A DNA stretch of 64,000 bases from Planctomycetota bacterium (GTDB lineage Bacteria > Planctomycetota > Planctomycetia > Pirellulales > Pirellulaceae): positions 1 through 64,000 of the forward strand of contig JAFLCP010000017.1 in NCBI GenBank assembly GCA_017303505.1, given 5' to 3'. Positions 1 through 9,082 of this stretch are shown one piece after another. Both the position numbers and the translations under genes were made by a program. How positions within the stretch are numbered: position 1 is the first letter of the stretch; the number at the start of each line of letters is the position of its first letter. The notes under the pieces were generated by a model. The model searched no databases. It saw nothing but the letters and a program-made list of their open reading frames with translations, and was not told where the DNA came from.

Positions 1-13
1 TGCCCGTTCATGT

Positions 14-70
14 CGCGGCTCCTTGTTAGGGGGTGGTTGGTGGTACAGCCTAACTCTAGCAGGAGCCGCG
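14..70. repeat. Long hairpin at the window start
   Basis: The 10-base arm CGCGGCTCCT (14-23) is exactly complementary to AGGAGCCGCG (61-70). Inside it GTTAGG (25-30) pairs with CCTAAC (49-54), leaving an 18-base G/T-rich loop. Nothing around it is coding. It could be a transcript end, a mobile-element end, or a remnant of a recombination site, since GTTAGG/CCTAAC resemble integron core sites. The left context lies outside the window. Confidence 0.55.
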
Positions 71-90
71 ATTTAAGAAAATATTGAACG

Positions 91-1045
91 GTATTGCGTT
101 TAACCCGTACGCCGTAGGCTAGGCCGCACAGGACTCTCTATCCTGCGACGTATCATCCCAGCGTCTGATGTAACATCCAACGCGCAGTCGCGCTCGTTTA
201 ACCCGTACGCCGAAGGCTAGGCCGCACAGGACTCCATCTCTTGCTACATCGCCTCGCAACACCTGATGTGATACCAAACGCAGATTCGCGGTCGTGCAAG
301 ACAGCAAGTCCAACGCGCCTAGCCTCGCGCTCGTTTAACCCGTACGCCGAAGGCTAGGCCGCGCAGGACTCTCTATCTTGCCAGGCCTCGTCCCAGCGTC
401 TGATGTAACATCAAACGCGCAATAGTGAGTCGTGCAAGACGGCGAGTCCAACGTACCTAGCCTCGCGCTCGTTTAACCCGTACGCCGTAGGCTAGGCCGC
501 GCAGGACTCCATCTCTTGCTACATCGCCTCGCAACACCTGATGTGATATCAAACGCAGATTCGTGAGTCGTGCAAGACAGCAAGTCCAACGTACCTAGCC
601 TTCGGCGTACGGGTTAAACGACTCAACAGGCTAGGCCGCACAGGACTCCATCTCTTGCTACATCGCCTCACGACGTCTGATGTGATATCAAACGCAGATT
701 CGTGAGTCGTGCAAGACGGCAAGTCCAACGCGCCTAGCCTGCGGCATACGGGTTAAACGAGTCAACAGGCTAGGCCGCACAGGACTCCATCTCTTGCTAC
801 ATCGCCTCACGACATCTGATGTAACATCCAACTCGCAATAGTCGTCGTGCAAGACGGCAAGTCCAACGCACCTAGCCTGCGGCGTACGGGTTAAACGACT
901 CAACAAGCTAGGCCGCGCAGGACTTTCTATCTTGCCAGGTCTCATCCCAGCGTCTGATGTGACATCAAACGCAGATTCGTGAGTCGTGCAAGACAGCAAG
1001 TCCAACGCACCTAGCCTGCGGCATACGGGCTAAACGACTCACTAG
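91..1045. repeat. Tandem array of ~138-bp intergenic repeats with a flipping core
   Basis: The core GTTTAACCCGTACGCCG starts at 98, 196, 333 and 471. Its reverse complement TACGGGTTAAACGA recurs at 608, 747, 885 and (variant) 1024. Spacing is 137-139 bp apart from a short first unit of 98 bp. The core lies between short inverted arms CCTAGCCT and AGGCTAGG. The rest of each unit (for example GAGTCGTGCAAGAC, CTGATGT) keeps one orientation throughout, so only the core is inverted in the second half. Two spacer types occur, one with TCTATCTTGCCAGG and one with CATCTCTTGCTACATCGC. Open frames in the array are periodic artefacts and it is judged non-coding. Confidence 0.9.
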
Positions 1046-1056
1046 CGGAGCGCGGA

Positions 1057-2001
1057 TCAGATATCGCAGACACCTGCAGCGTGTCGCAGCGCAGCGATGG
1101 GATCTTGCCAAGTCGGTATAAACTCTTGAGCCACATATCCGTCGTAGCCCGTCTCCAAAATCGCATTCAAGATAGGCGGATATTGGATCTCTTGTTTCTC
1201 GTCGATCTCGCACCGGCCTGGATTTCCAGCTGTGTGATAATGCCCTATCCACGGATGATATTTGCGAATGCGACGTATGATATCTCCATGCATGATCTGC
1301 ACATGATAAATATCAAACAGCAATTTCATCCACGGTGAGTCCACTTTCTGAATCAAGCGAATACAACGCTCAACATCATCGCCAAAGTAGCCTGGATGTC
1401 CCTTCATAGGATGCGAGTCGTCTCGCGTGTTGAGATGCTCCAAACACAAGAAGATGCGATGCTTTTCAGCCAGCGGTATCAATTCCTTCCACAGTTTCAC
1501 GCAATTCTCTTCTGCAGCAGCATCCGAGATTCCATCTTTGCGCATGCCAGTGAAAGTGATCACACGCTGGGAGCCAACTTTCGCAGCCAATTCGATCGCT
1601 GCGGTGATTTTTTCCATGCAAAAATCATGATTCGCGGGATCCAAGGGCCCCTGTTGAAAACCATGACTGCTGACCAGCGAGATCTTCAGCCCGAGCTTCT
1701 GCACATCGGGATAGAATTTACTATCGATACCTTCAATCGCTTCGAAACCAAGATCGGCTGCATGCTGAGCCAATTCGATGGTGGGCATAGGATTAAAGCA
1801 CCAACCCATGAGCGATTGATGGATGCGGCGTTTCTGGATCACACGCTTCTCAGTGGCAGTATTTTCGGCGACATTTTGCGCAGAGACCACATTGCCTCCT
1901 ACACTCCCTAGAACGCTGGCACCTCCAATCGCGCCGACAGCTTGCAACAAGTCTCGGCGTGAAACATGGCTACCATCGCGTTCTGGGTGTTGTTCGGTCA
2001 T
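1057..2001 (-). CDS. Tat-exported sugar-phosphate isomerase/epimerase-like TIM-barrel protein (hydroxypyruvate isomerase type)
   Basis: A 314-residue protein. Residues 15-17 give the twin-arginine motif SRRDLL, followed by a small-residue hydrophobic stretch (AVGAIGGASVLGSVGG), so export through Tat is expected. The rest resembles the AP-endonuclease-2/xylose-isomerase TIM-barrel family, hydroxypyruvate isomerase branch. Supporting segments are LGFEAIEG near the start of the barrel, VITFTG, CLEHLN with a metal-type Glu, LLFDIYHVQ, GHYHTAGNPGR and QEFIP at the end; the Glu, Asp, His and Glu in these segments are the expected metal ligands. Such exported paralogues are numerous in planctomycetes and their substrates are mostly unknown. 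The gene starts 19 bp after ilvD on the same strand, so the two are probably co-transcribed, though no shared pathway is evident. Confidence 0.82.
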   Translation of the reverse strand: MTEQHPERDGSHVSRRDLLQAVGAIGGASVLGSVGGNVVSAQNVAENTATEKRVIQKRRIHQSLMGWCFNPMPTIELAQHAADLGFEAIEGIDSKFYPDVQKLGLKISLVSSHGFQQGPLDPANHDFCMEKITAAIELAAKVGSQRVITFTGMRKDGISDAAAEENCVKLWKELIPLAEKHRIFLCLEHLNTRDDSHPMKGHPGYFGDDVERCIRLIQKVDSPWMKLLFDIYHVQIMHGDIIRRIRKYHPWIGHYHTAGNPGRCEIDEKQEIQYPPILNAILETGYDGYVAQEFIPTWQDPIAALRHAAGVCDI

Positions 2002-2020
2002 CGCGTAATCTCCAAAAACT

Positions 2021-3700
2021 TTATTCGTCTGTAACGCAACCTTCGGAAGCGGATTTCACATTGCGCAAATATTTGTACAAGGTACCGCGAGTCGCCTTAA
2101 GCGCTGGTGCGGTCCATTGCCCACGTCGGCGCTCCAGTTCAATATCGCTAACAGATACATCGAGGCGATTATGCTCAGCGTCGATGGTGATAAGGTCGCC
2201 ATCTTGCACCAGAGCTAACGGACCACCGACTTGGGCTTCAGGTGTGATATGTCCAACGATGAAACCGTGTGAGCCCCCGGAAAATCGACCATCCGTCAAC
2301 AGAGCAACATCATTACCTAGTCCCGCTCCCATAATGGCCGAAGTTGGAGTCAACATTTCGGGCATACCCGGTCCACCTTTTGGCCCTTCATAGCGAATGA
2401 TGATCACATCACCCTTGCGAATCATCCCTTGTTCAAGTGCGCGCAACATCGGCTCTTCGCCATCAAAGCAACGTGCGGGACCTGAGAAGCGCAACCCTTC
2501 TTTCCCTGTGATTTTTGCCACAGAGCCTTCGGGCGACAAATTCCCACGCAAGATTTGGATATGCCCCGACGACTTGATCGGGTTATTCAACGTTCGCACG
2601 ATAGGTTGACCAGGCGATAAACCGGGTAGATCGCGAAGATTTTCGGCAATCGTCTTGCCAGTGACCGTCATGCAATCGCCATCGATCAATTTTTCTTCGA
2701 GCAAATATTTCATGACCGCTGGCGTGCCGCCGACACGATGAAGATCTTCTTCTACATATTTGCCGGATGGCTTCAGGTCGGCGATGAATGGAACGCGATT
2801 CGAAACCGCTTGGAAGTCATCGAGCGTAAGTTTAACATCGACCGCGCGAGCCATGGCGATCAGGTGAAGAACCGCATTGGTAGAACCACCAAGGGCCATG
2901 ATGACCACCATCGCATTTTCAAACGCGCGGCGAGTCATAATGTCACGTGGCTTCAGATCGAGTTCGAGCAACTTAAGAATGGCAGCACCCGCCCGCAAAC
3001 ATTCTTCCTTCTTGGCAGGATCTTCAGCAGGTGTCGAAGAACTGTATGGCAGCGACATACCGAGGGCCTCAATGGCACTGGCCATCGTGTTAGCCGTATA
3101 CATACCACCGCACGCACCAGCCCCTGGACATGAGTTGCGCACAATAGCTTGTCGCTCTTCTTCTGGAATCGAACCGGAGATGTACTGGCCGTAACATTGA
3201 AACGCCGAAACAATATCGAGCGCCTGTCCATTCCAACGTCCAGCGCGAATAGTACCTCCATAAATCATGATCGACGGACGATTTAAGCGTCCCATCGCGA
3301 TCAAACAACCGGGCATATTCTTATCGCAACCTGGCAGTGCTACCAAGGCATCATACCACTGCGCGCTCATCACCGTTTCGATCGAGTCGGCGATCAGGTC
3401 GCGAGATTGCAACGAGAAACACATGCCACGTGTTCCCATAGAAATTCCATCGCTCACGCCGATCGTGTTAAATCGCATTCCAACCAAACCGGCTGGTGTT
3501 GTCCCTTGCTTCACCACCGCCGCTAAATCGTTGAGATGCATATTGCATGTATTGCCCTCGTACCACACGCTGCAAATACCTACCTGTGGCTTATTCATGT
3601 CCTCAGGCGTCATACCTGTTCCATACAACATCGCCTGAGATGCGCCTTGGCTCTTGGGCTGTGTGATTTGGGAACTGTAGCGATTCAATGGTTGGTTCAT
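2021..3700 (-). CDS. ilvD: Dihydroxy-acid dehydratase
   Basis: A full-length 559-residue cytoplasmic enzyme. It dehydrates 2,3-dihydroxy-isovalerate and 2,3-dihydroxy-3-methylvalerate to the 2-keto acids in valine and isoleucine synthesis. The three Fe-S cluster cysteines fall in the expected places: GNTCN (Cys52), GCDKNMPGC (Cys125) and CPGAGAC (Cys197). GGMYTANTM after the last of these and GRFSGGSHG near the C-terminus are typical of the IlvD/Edd family. No other branched-chain genes are adjacent. The start is the first ATG before NQPLNRYSS, which gives the usual family length. It is first in a two-gene unit with the TIM-barrel gene downstream. Confidence 0.97.
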   Translation of the reverse strand: MNQPLNRYSSQITQPKSQGASQAMLYGTGMTPEDMNKPQVGICSVWYEGNTCNMHLNDLAAVVKQGTTPAGLVGMRFNTIGVSDGISMGTRGMCFSLQSRDLIADSIETVMSAQWYDALVALPGCDKNMPGCLIAMGRLNRPSIMIYGGTIRAGRWNGQALDIVSAFQCYGQYISGSIPEEERQAIVRNSCPGAGACGGMYTANTMASAIEALGMSLPYSSSTPAEDPAKKEECLRAGAAILKLLELDLKPRDIMTRRAFENAMVVIMALGGSTNAVLHLIAMARAVDVKLTLDDFQAVSNRVPFIADLKPSGKYVEEDLHRVGGTPAVMKYLLEEKLIDGDCMTVTGKTIAENLRDLPGLSPGQPIVRTLNNPIKSSGHIQILRGNLSPEGSVAKITGKEGLRFSGPARCFDGEEPMLRALEQGMIRKGDVIIIRYEGPKGGPGMPEMLTPTSAIMGAGLGNDVALLTDGRFSGGSHGFIVGHITPEAQVGGPLALVQDGDLITIDAEHNRLDVSVSDIELERRRGQWTAPALKATRGTLYKYLRNVKSASEGCVTDE

Positions 3701-3985
3701 AACGCAATCAAATACTCAAGAACAACAAAAACAAAACATCCGCGAGCGGTCGTTGATAAGGCTTGAGAAGGGACCTGGACAACAAGGCCGCCGGAAGGAG
3801 CCGACAAACGGCAATATCGACGGCGTATTTTACCGAATTTCAACGCGTTTTGGCAGACCGTGCAGCCCCATATTCGGCCCATTCTATATTACCGCTGCTA
3901 ATGCGAAAAATTCTGGCAATTCATCAAGTCAGTGCAGACTACCTGGATACAATACAACGCCATGCATTAAGGAGTGCTTTTTCTC

Positions 3986-4903
3986 ATGAGAATCGTATCG
4001 CTGTATCCAGCTGCTACCGAAATGGTGGCGCTGCTTGGACTGGCAGATCAATTGGTCGGAATTAGCCACGAATGCGACTTTCCACCTTCCATTAAGTCAC
4101 TCCCTCAGGTGACTCGCTGCACCATTCCCGCACATGCTTGCAGCTCTGAAATTGATGCGGCCGTTCGCGAGAAAATGTCAGCCGGCGAACCACTTTACGA
4201 AATCGACGCACAACTTTTGCAACAACTGCAACCCGATTTGATTCTCACTCAATCGCTGTGCAAAGTTTGTGCGGTCGATCACAGTTCCATAGAACGCTCA
4301 CTCGGTAACCTATCCAACGCAACTAAGATTATCGCGTTGCAACCTACTGGCTTTGAGGCTGTGCTGAATGATATTCAACTCATTGCCGCTGCAACCAACT
4401 CGCAACCTCGGGGCCAGCTTGTTCTTGAATCGCTTCGCGCAAGAATTCAGCATGTCGAACAGACTGTCGCAAAGGCATCCTACCGGCCGCGAGTCGTTAT
4501 GCTCGAATGGCTCGATCCACTTTTCTCATCGGGCCACTGGACCCCGGAACTCATTCGAATGGCCGGTGCACTCGAGTTGCTTGGACGAGAACACGAACTC
4601 TCCAGAACTATCACACGAGAAGATGTTATCGCTGCCGATCCCGATCTTCTAATTGTCGCTTGTTGCGGTTACACCACAGAACGAACCCTGACCGATGTTG
4701 AAAGCGTTCAATTGCTTGATCAGCTAGCTGACACTTAAGCCGTGAAGAACGCGCAAATCTATCTCGGCGACGGCAATGCCTATTTCAATCGGCCAGGACC
4801 ACGTCTGGTCGATACACTGGAAATGCTGGCCGCCGCGTTTCATCCTGACCTGTTCAACTTACCCGAATCTCATCCGCAATTGCATCGACTGAGTGACCTG
4901 TAA
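3986..4903 (+). pseudogene. BtuF-like cobalamin/corrinoid substrate-binding protein, interrupted by an in-frame TAA
   Basis: The reading frame starts at ATG 3986, with an AAGGAG ribosome-binding site at 3969-3974, and encodes RIVSLYPAATEMVALLGL, SHECDFPP and CAVDHSS. These are typical of the BtuF/FecB-like periplasmic-binding family that captures vitamin B12. There is no clear signal peptide, as in cytosol-predicted 'cobalamin-binding' homologues. An in-frame TAA at 4736-4738 follows LDQLADT. The same frame then continues for 54 codons with the conserved family C-terminus ([27 protein letters not shown]) to a TAA at 4901-4903. The full frame is about 305 codons, normal for the family, and the truncated product would be 250 residues. 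A nonsense mutation or a base-call error would both explain this. No BtuC/BtuD genes are nearby. Confidence 0.82.
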
Positions 4904-4962
4904 ACAATCCACTGCCTGAAATCAACTTCATCACTTTCAAATCTTTGTACGACACGACTTTC

Positions 4963-5571
4963 ATGACACGACCTGACTTTATCTATTTCGACCTCGGTAA
5001 CGTACTAGTGTTTTTCGATCACGAGATTGCCAGTCGCCAAATCGCACAAGTGGCTGATGTCTCCGTCGACATCATTCGACAAGAAGTGTTTCATTCGCCA
5101 CTGCAAAGCGACTACGAACGGGGCCTTGTCAGCAGTACTGAATTCGTTGAACGCTTGGGGCAAAAGATCGGACGCCAACTCCCCATCGAGGAAACATTGG
5201 AAGCGGCCAGCGCCATCTTCCATCCTCACGATGCGATCATCGAATCGATTCAAGCCTTACGAAAGGCTGGCTTTCGACTCGGCATTCTCTCGAACACGTG
5301 CGACGCCCATTGGACGTGGCTCATGAAACAAAACTATCAAGTCTTGGGACCGTGGTTCGATGTGATTGCCCTCAGCTACGAAATGCAATGCGCCAAACCA
5401 GACTTAGAAATCTATCAGAAAGCTGCGAAAATGGCTGGTGTCGACGGAGAACGAATTTTCTTCACCGATGACCGACTCGATAATATCCAAGGCGCTGAGA
5501 AAGCAGGCTGGATGGTCCATCAGTTCAAAGAACTCCAACCGTTCCAACATAAAATCTCGCAATGGCTCTAG
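4963..5571 (+). CDS. HAD-IA family hydrolase, YihX-like sugar-phosphate phosphatase type
   Basis: A cytoplasmic HAD hydrolase of about 202 residues from ATG 4963; an in-frame TTG 18 bp earlier is less likely. Motif I is FDLGNVLV, where Gly-Asn follow the nucleophile Asp as in the YihX glucose-1-phosphate phosphatase group. Motif II is ILSNTCDAHW, motif III uses the Lys in CAKPD, and motif IV is FFTDDRLDNIQGA. The helical cap lies between motifs I and II. The substrate cannot be told from sequence. It lies 59 bp after the broken btuF-like frame and may share its transcript. Confidence 0.88.
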   Translation: MTRPDFIYFDLGNVLVFFDHEIASRQIAQVADVSVDIIRQEVFHSPLQSDYERGLVSSTEFVERLGQKIGRQLPIEETLEAASAIFHPHDAIIESIQALRKAGFRLGILSNTCDAHWTWLMKQNYQVLGPWFDVIALSYEMQCAKPDLEIYQKAAKMAGVDGERIFFTDDRLDNIQGAEKAGWMVHQFKELQPFQHKISQWL

Positions 5572-5663
5572 CGTTTGAGGCTCTAAAATTCAGAAGCGTT
5601 GAAAGTGGCGGGCCCTGCGCTGAAACTCAGCCCAATGAAGGCGAGTATCGTCTTAGGTGACTT

Positions 5664-6560
5664 ATGATTCGAGATACGACAAGCTGGACTCATTGGACCG
5701 ACGTTGCAAAACGCGGGGGTTGGCATTGGCAGATCTCGAACAAGCTCGTGGCGAACAACGAACCCCAACATCGGCTTTTGAATCAAGCTGGAAAGCTGGT
5801 ACATCAAGGGACCCGCCAAGAAGTACAAACACGTTGGTGCGAGTTCATTCAGAACCATTCGAGCGCGAATATCGATGCTCAAAAACCTGTCGTGCTTTTA
5901 TTGCACGGCCTCGGACGTACTCGCCGTTCTATGACGCCGTTGTTCAACGCCCTCCGCAAACGCTTGCCCGATTTTGATCTGCAACAATTTGCCTATGCCT
6001 CGATGATGGATCGAATCGACGACCATGCGCGAGCTTTAGCAGATTATGTGGCTTGGTCGTTTGGGTCGCGACCTGTGATCTTTATCGCGCACTCCTTAGG
6101 GAACATTGTGTTGCGTCGAATGTATCGAATTGCCAAAGAACACCAGGGTTTGCTGTTGCCTGATGGCACCATTCAACCCTTAAATGTTCAAGGCCATGCG
6201 ATGCTTGGTCCACCCAATCAAGGCAGCTTAATCGCCAAAAGATTCAGCCACGTACCAGGCGTACCTTGGATCATGGGCCCAAGTTTTTTACAGGTCGGCC
6301 CACAATGGAATGAACTCAAAGATTCACTCGACCTTCCACCTTGTCCAACCGCCATCATCGCTGGCGATGTCCCGACTCTCCGCAAAGCTCACCCACTTTT
6401 GCCAGCTCCTAACGATGGCTTGGTATTAGTCGAAGAAGCTAAGCTGTATCCCGATCAAGAGATTGAAGTTTATCCCATTCTGCATTCGCTCTTCATGTAC
6501 GATCAACGTGTCTACGATTCTCTAGTGAGACACATCACAGACTGGCTTCAACGGCGATAA
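5664..6560 (+). CDS. Alpha/beta-hydrolase fold protein, lipase/thioesterase-like
   Basis: A 298-residue protein with an alpha/beta-hydrolase core. VVLLLHGLG (around residues 76-84) is the oxyanion strand-loop. AHSLGN carries the nucleophile Ser144 in a G/A-x-S-x-G elbow. PNDGLVLV supplies a likely acid and LHSLFMYD a likely catalytic His near the C-terminus. There is no signal peptide. The first 70 residues are a Trp-rich extension (TTSWTHWTDVAKRGGWHW). The pattern resembles PGAP1/LipA-like lipases and palmitoyl-thioesterase-like proteins, but the substrate is unknown. It follows the HAD gene after 92 bp. Confidence 0.8.
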   Translation: MIRDTTSWTHWTDVAKRGGWHWQISNKLVANNEPQHRLLNQAGKLVHQGTRQEVQTRWCEFIQNHSSANIDAQKPVVLLLHGLGRTRRSMTPLFNALRKRLPDFDLQQFAYASMMDRIDDHARALADYVAWSFGSRPVIFIAHSLGNIVLRRMYRIAKEHQGLLLPDGTIQPLNVQGHAMLGPPNQGSLIAKRFSHVPGVPWIMGPSFLQVGPQWNELKDSLDLPPCPTAIIAGDVPTLRKAHPLLPAPNDGLVLVEEAKLYPDQEIEVYPILHSLFMYDQRVYDSLVRHITDWLQRR

Positions 6561-7093
6561 CCAAACTGTTCACCCTCAGGGTTGGTGGGGAATTCGGCAG
6601 CATCATTTCATAGCCGCCTGAAAAACGATTTGGATATCGATGTTGGGAAAAAAATTTCTGCGGCAAAAGGCGCCCAGCATAGCTTCCGCAACCTCCCCTA
6701 CCCTCCCGAGTGTCACAGTCAAAAACGACGAAGAGGTAAAAATTTTCGATCGCCTGAACGGGGAGGCGGTTGCCGAAGTCTCATAATGTATGGCGGATAA
6801 AATCCCGCTGACCGCCCTGCTAGCATTTCTGCACACCAGACGTTGGGGACGCAATTTCCTAACTGGGGTTGCATAAAATGCTCATGGACGGGAACTTACC
6901 CCTCCCCACTGGCGTCCGAATTTATAGAACGCGATTCCAGTCTCCCACCCGAATGGACCGAATACACAACGGACTGATAGCGGTTATGCCAACATAATCG
7001 CTGACTTCGGCAAGGTTTCCCTCGGGAAACTCGTGATTCAAAATGCGATTGAATTGTTCGCACTTTTCATTCGCGGCAATCGTAAGCCTGGAT
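6561..7093. other. Non-coding gap of ~530 bp with an imperfect inverted repeat
   Basis: No gene-like frame was found on either strand. GCAACCTCCCC at 6688-6698 is complementary to the segment at 6760-6773, apart from a 3-base bulge, which gives a possible stem across about 60 nt. Function is unknown. Confidence 0.35.
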
Positions 7094-7510
7094 ATGGACT
7101 TTCTTAGAAGTAGAAAAATGTTAGACCACACCCCCGAAAATACTAGCCCGCCTTTGACCGCCGCAGATTTTGCGGTGCTCGGTTTGCGGTTTTCGGAGGC
7201 CCGAACAGCTGTCATTCGCAAGGCTGTACGGCAAACCGTCCGAAAATTGCGTGAGACCGAAGCCGAAACCGAATTCGACAACGAAGAAGTTGTTGCCAAC
7301 ATGGCTGACGTAGCCGTCGCCACCTATCGTGTCCTCGACCCACGTCGACGCCAGCGATTTTGGGAACGCTTGAATTTGAGCTTTGGCGTATCGTTCGAAG
7401 ATGAATCGGCTGAGCGAAAGCGGATTCCTCCTGGACAGCTTCCTCAATTGGTGAATCAAGCGAACACTCCACGCCAACAAGATTCGCATTCATTCAACGT
7501 GTCGCCATAA
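7094..7510 (+). CDS. Conserved-looking hypothetical protein, helical
   Basis: About 138 residues if started at ATG 7094 (MDFLRSRKML); ATG 7118 is an alternative start, and neither has a good ribosome-binding site. The product is soluble, charged and mostly helical, with Arg-rich stretches (AVRQTVRKLRET) and an acidic patch (EAETEFDNEE). The C-terminal third is low-complexity and polar. No signal peptide or membrane segment is present and no family is recognised. Codon choice looks like that of the neighbouring genes, which argues for a real gene. It precedes the MoxR/VWA pair on the same strand. Confidence 0.55.
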   Translation: MDFLRSRKMLDHTPENTSPPLTAADFAVLGLRFSEARTAVIRKAVRQTVRKLRETEAETEFDNEEVVANMADVAVATYRVLDPRRRQRFWERLNLSFGVSFEDESAERKRIPPGQLPQLVNQANTPRQQDSHSFNVSP

Positions 7511-7576
7511 CACGTTTAGCCTTTCGAAGCGGACTCGATCTCTGCGCATGCTATCTCTGGATATGCGTTTCCCGCG

Positions 7577-7602
7577 TTTCGACTAGCCGCTTGCCGTATA
7601 AT
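7577..7602 (+). promoter_or_regulatory. Putative sigma-70-type promoter of the MoxR/VWA pair
   Basis: A perfect TATAAT lies at 7597-7602, with a weak -35-like TTTCGA at 7577-7582 (14-bp spacer, shorter than ideal). Transcription from here would begin near 7609 and would leave a short leader with GGGAG at 7636-7640 before GTG 7647. This supports the GTG as the start of the next gene. Confidence 0.35.
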
Positions 7603-7646
7603 GCTACGCAATGCCCATCATTCCTGGTTTTCCTTGGGAGCGTAGC

Positions 7647-9068
7647 GTGAGTTCGGCTAATCCATCTCGACCAACCACTTTGACAGAATTACGACAAAGT
7701 GGCTGGCAGAGCAAAACGGTTAAACAAGAGATTCGCGACAACTTCGTCCGCATGCTGGCCAACCAGGAGACACTCTTTCCTGGCATCATCGGCTATGAGA
7801 ACACGGTTATCCCAGAGATCAACATCGGTTTGATCGCAGGACATGACATGCTCTTCTTGGGTGAGAAGGGACAAGCGAAAAGTCGTTTGATGCGTTCGCT
7901 TGTGCGGTTCCTTGATCCTGAAGTTCCCTACTTGGATATTCCTGGCGTCCCGATTCATGAAGATCCGTATCGCCCTATCACCACACAAGCCAAACAATTT
8001 CTGCGCACGCACACCGAAGATCAAGTTCCGATCGCTTGGTGGAACCGTGAAGACCGCTATGCGGAACGCCTGAGCCCCGGCACAAAGTTCGCTGACATCA
8101 TCGGTGAAATCGATCCATCGAAATTAACAGGCGGCGTTAGCATGAGCGCTGAAGAAGCTTTGCACTTCGGCTTGATTCCGCGCATGCATCGCGGCATCTT
8201 TGCGATGAACGAATTGCCTGAGCTCGATGAGTTGGTGCAAGTCGGATTGTTCAACATTTTGGAAGAACGCGATGTGCAGATTCGAGGTTATCCAATTCGC
8301 TTTGACCTCGATATCTTCATTCTCTTTTCCGCCAATCCCGCGACCTACAACCGCAGCGGCAAAGTGATTCCTCAGCTCAAAGACCGCATTGGCACGATCA
8401 TCCAAACCCATTATCCGCTGGAACGCGACTTGGGTATTCAGATGATTCAACAAGAAGTCGGCAACGAAGCTCGGGGTGAGTATCCTGTACAAATCCCTTA
8501 CTTCATGGCCGAAGTGATCGAAGAGATCACCATTCTGGCCCGCAAGAGCAAGTTCATCGATCAAGCGTCAGGCGTGTCAGCTCGTTTTAGTTTGTCAAAC
8601 TATCGCACCATGATCGCCAGCGCACGACAGCGCGGAGTTGTGCATCAAGAAAGTCCAGCTGTACCGCGCATCAGTGACCTCGGCCATCTCTACTCTTCAT
8701 CGCTTGGTAAACTCGAGCTCGATTTGATGGGGAGTCATCAGATGAGCGAGAAACAAGTCCTTGATTCATTGATTGCACAAGCGGTCAAAAATGTATTCGA
8801 ACAATATGTCGAAGAGTATGGGCTGGGTGAAATCGCCGACATCTTTGCGAAAGGTGTCCGCGTCGAAGTGGGCGACTTGCTTCCCAGCAGCGCGTATGCA
8901 CACCGTCTCAGACACATCCCGCCCGTCTGGGAAAAAGCGTTTGAAGTCAACGCAGCGGAAAACGAAGCGATTCGGGCCTCATGTGTTGAATTTGTGCTTG
9001 CCGGACTCTATGCGTCTGACCGCATAAGCCGAAATCAAAAACATGGCAAGATCGAATACGAAACCTAA
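7647..9068 (+). CDS. MoxR/magnesium-chelatase-like AAA+ ATPase
   Basis: A cytoplasmic AAA+ ATPase of about 473 residues. Walker A is GEKGQAKS and Walker B lies in [11 protein letters not shown]; a sensor-type Asn is in [13 protein letters not shown]. The preceding [15 protein letters not shown] and PQLKDRIGT are typical of the MoxR/ChlI clade. The start is taken at GTG 7647 because of the GGGAG ribosome-binding site 7 bases upstream; ATG 7611 would add 12 residues and lacks one. It is followed after 14 bp by a VWA-domain protein. MoxR ATPases with VWA partners are generally thought to remodel or activate other proteins by a chelatase-like mechanism. The client here is unknown. Confidence 0.9.
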   Translation: MSSANPSRPTTLTELRQSGWQSKTVKQEIRDNFVRMLANQETLFPGIIGYENTVIPEINIGLIAGHDMLFLGEKGQAKSRLMRSLVRFLDPEVPYLDIPGVPIHEDPYRPITTQAKQFLRTHTEDQVPIAWWNREDRYAERLSPGTKFADIIGEIDPSKLTGGVSMSAEEALHFGLIPRMHRGIFAMNELPELDELVQVGLFNILEERDVQIRGYPIRFDLDIFILFSANPATYNRSGKVIPQLKDRIGTIIQTHYPLERDLGIQMIQQEVGNEARGEYPVQIPYFMAEVIEEITILARKSKFIDQASGVSARFSLSNYRTMIASARQRGVVHQESPAVPRISDLGHLYSSSLGKLELDLMGSHQMSEKQVLDSLIAQAVKNVFEQYVEEYGLGEIADIFAKGVRVEVGDLLPSSAYAHRLRHIPPVWEKAFEVNAAENEAIRASCVEFVLAGLYASDRISRNQKHGKIEYET

Positions 9069-9082
9069 AGTAGAGCATTGCC

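Noticed and set aside
91..1045. CRISPR array
   Set aside because: Units are about 138 bp with shared, not unique, spacers, the core flips, and no cas genes are seen.
119..1252. Open frames on the minus strand in the repeat array
   Set aside because: They repeat the same residues with the array period, have no ribosome-binding sites and break between units.
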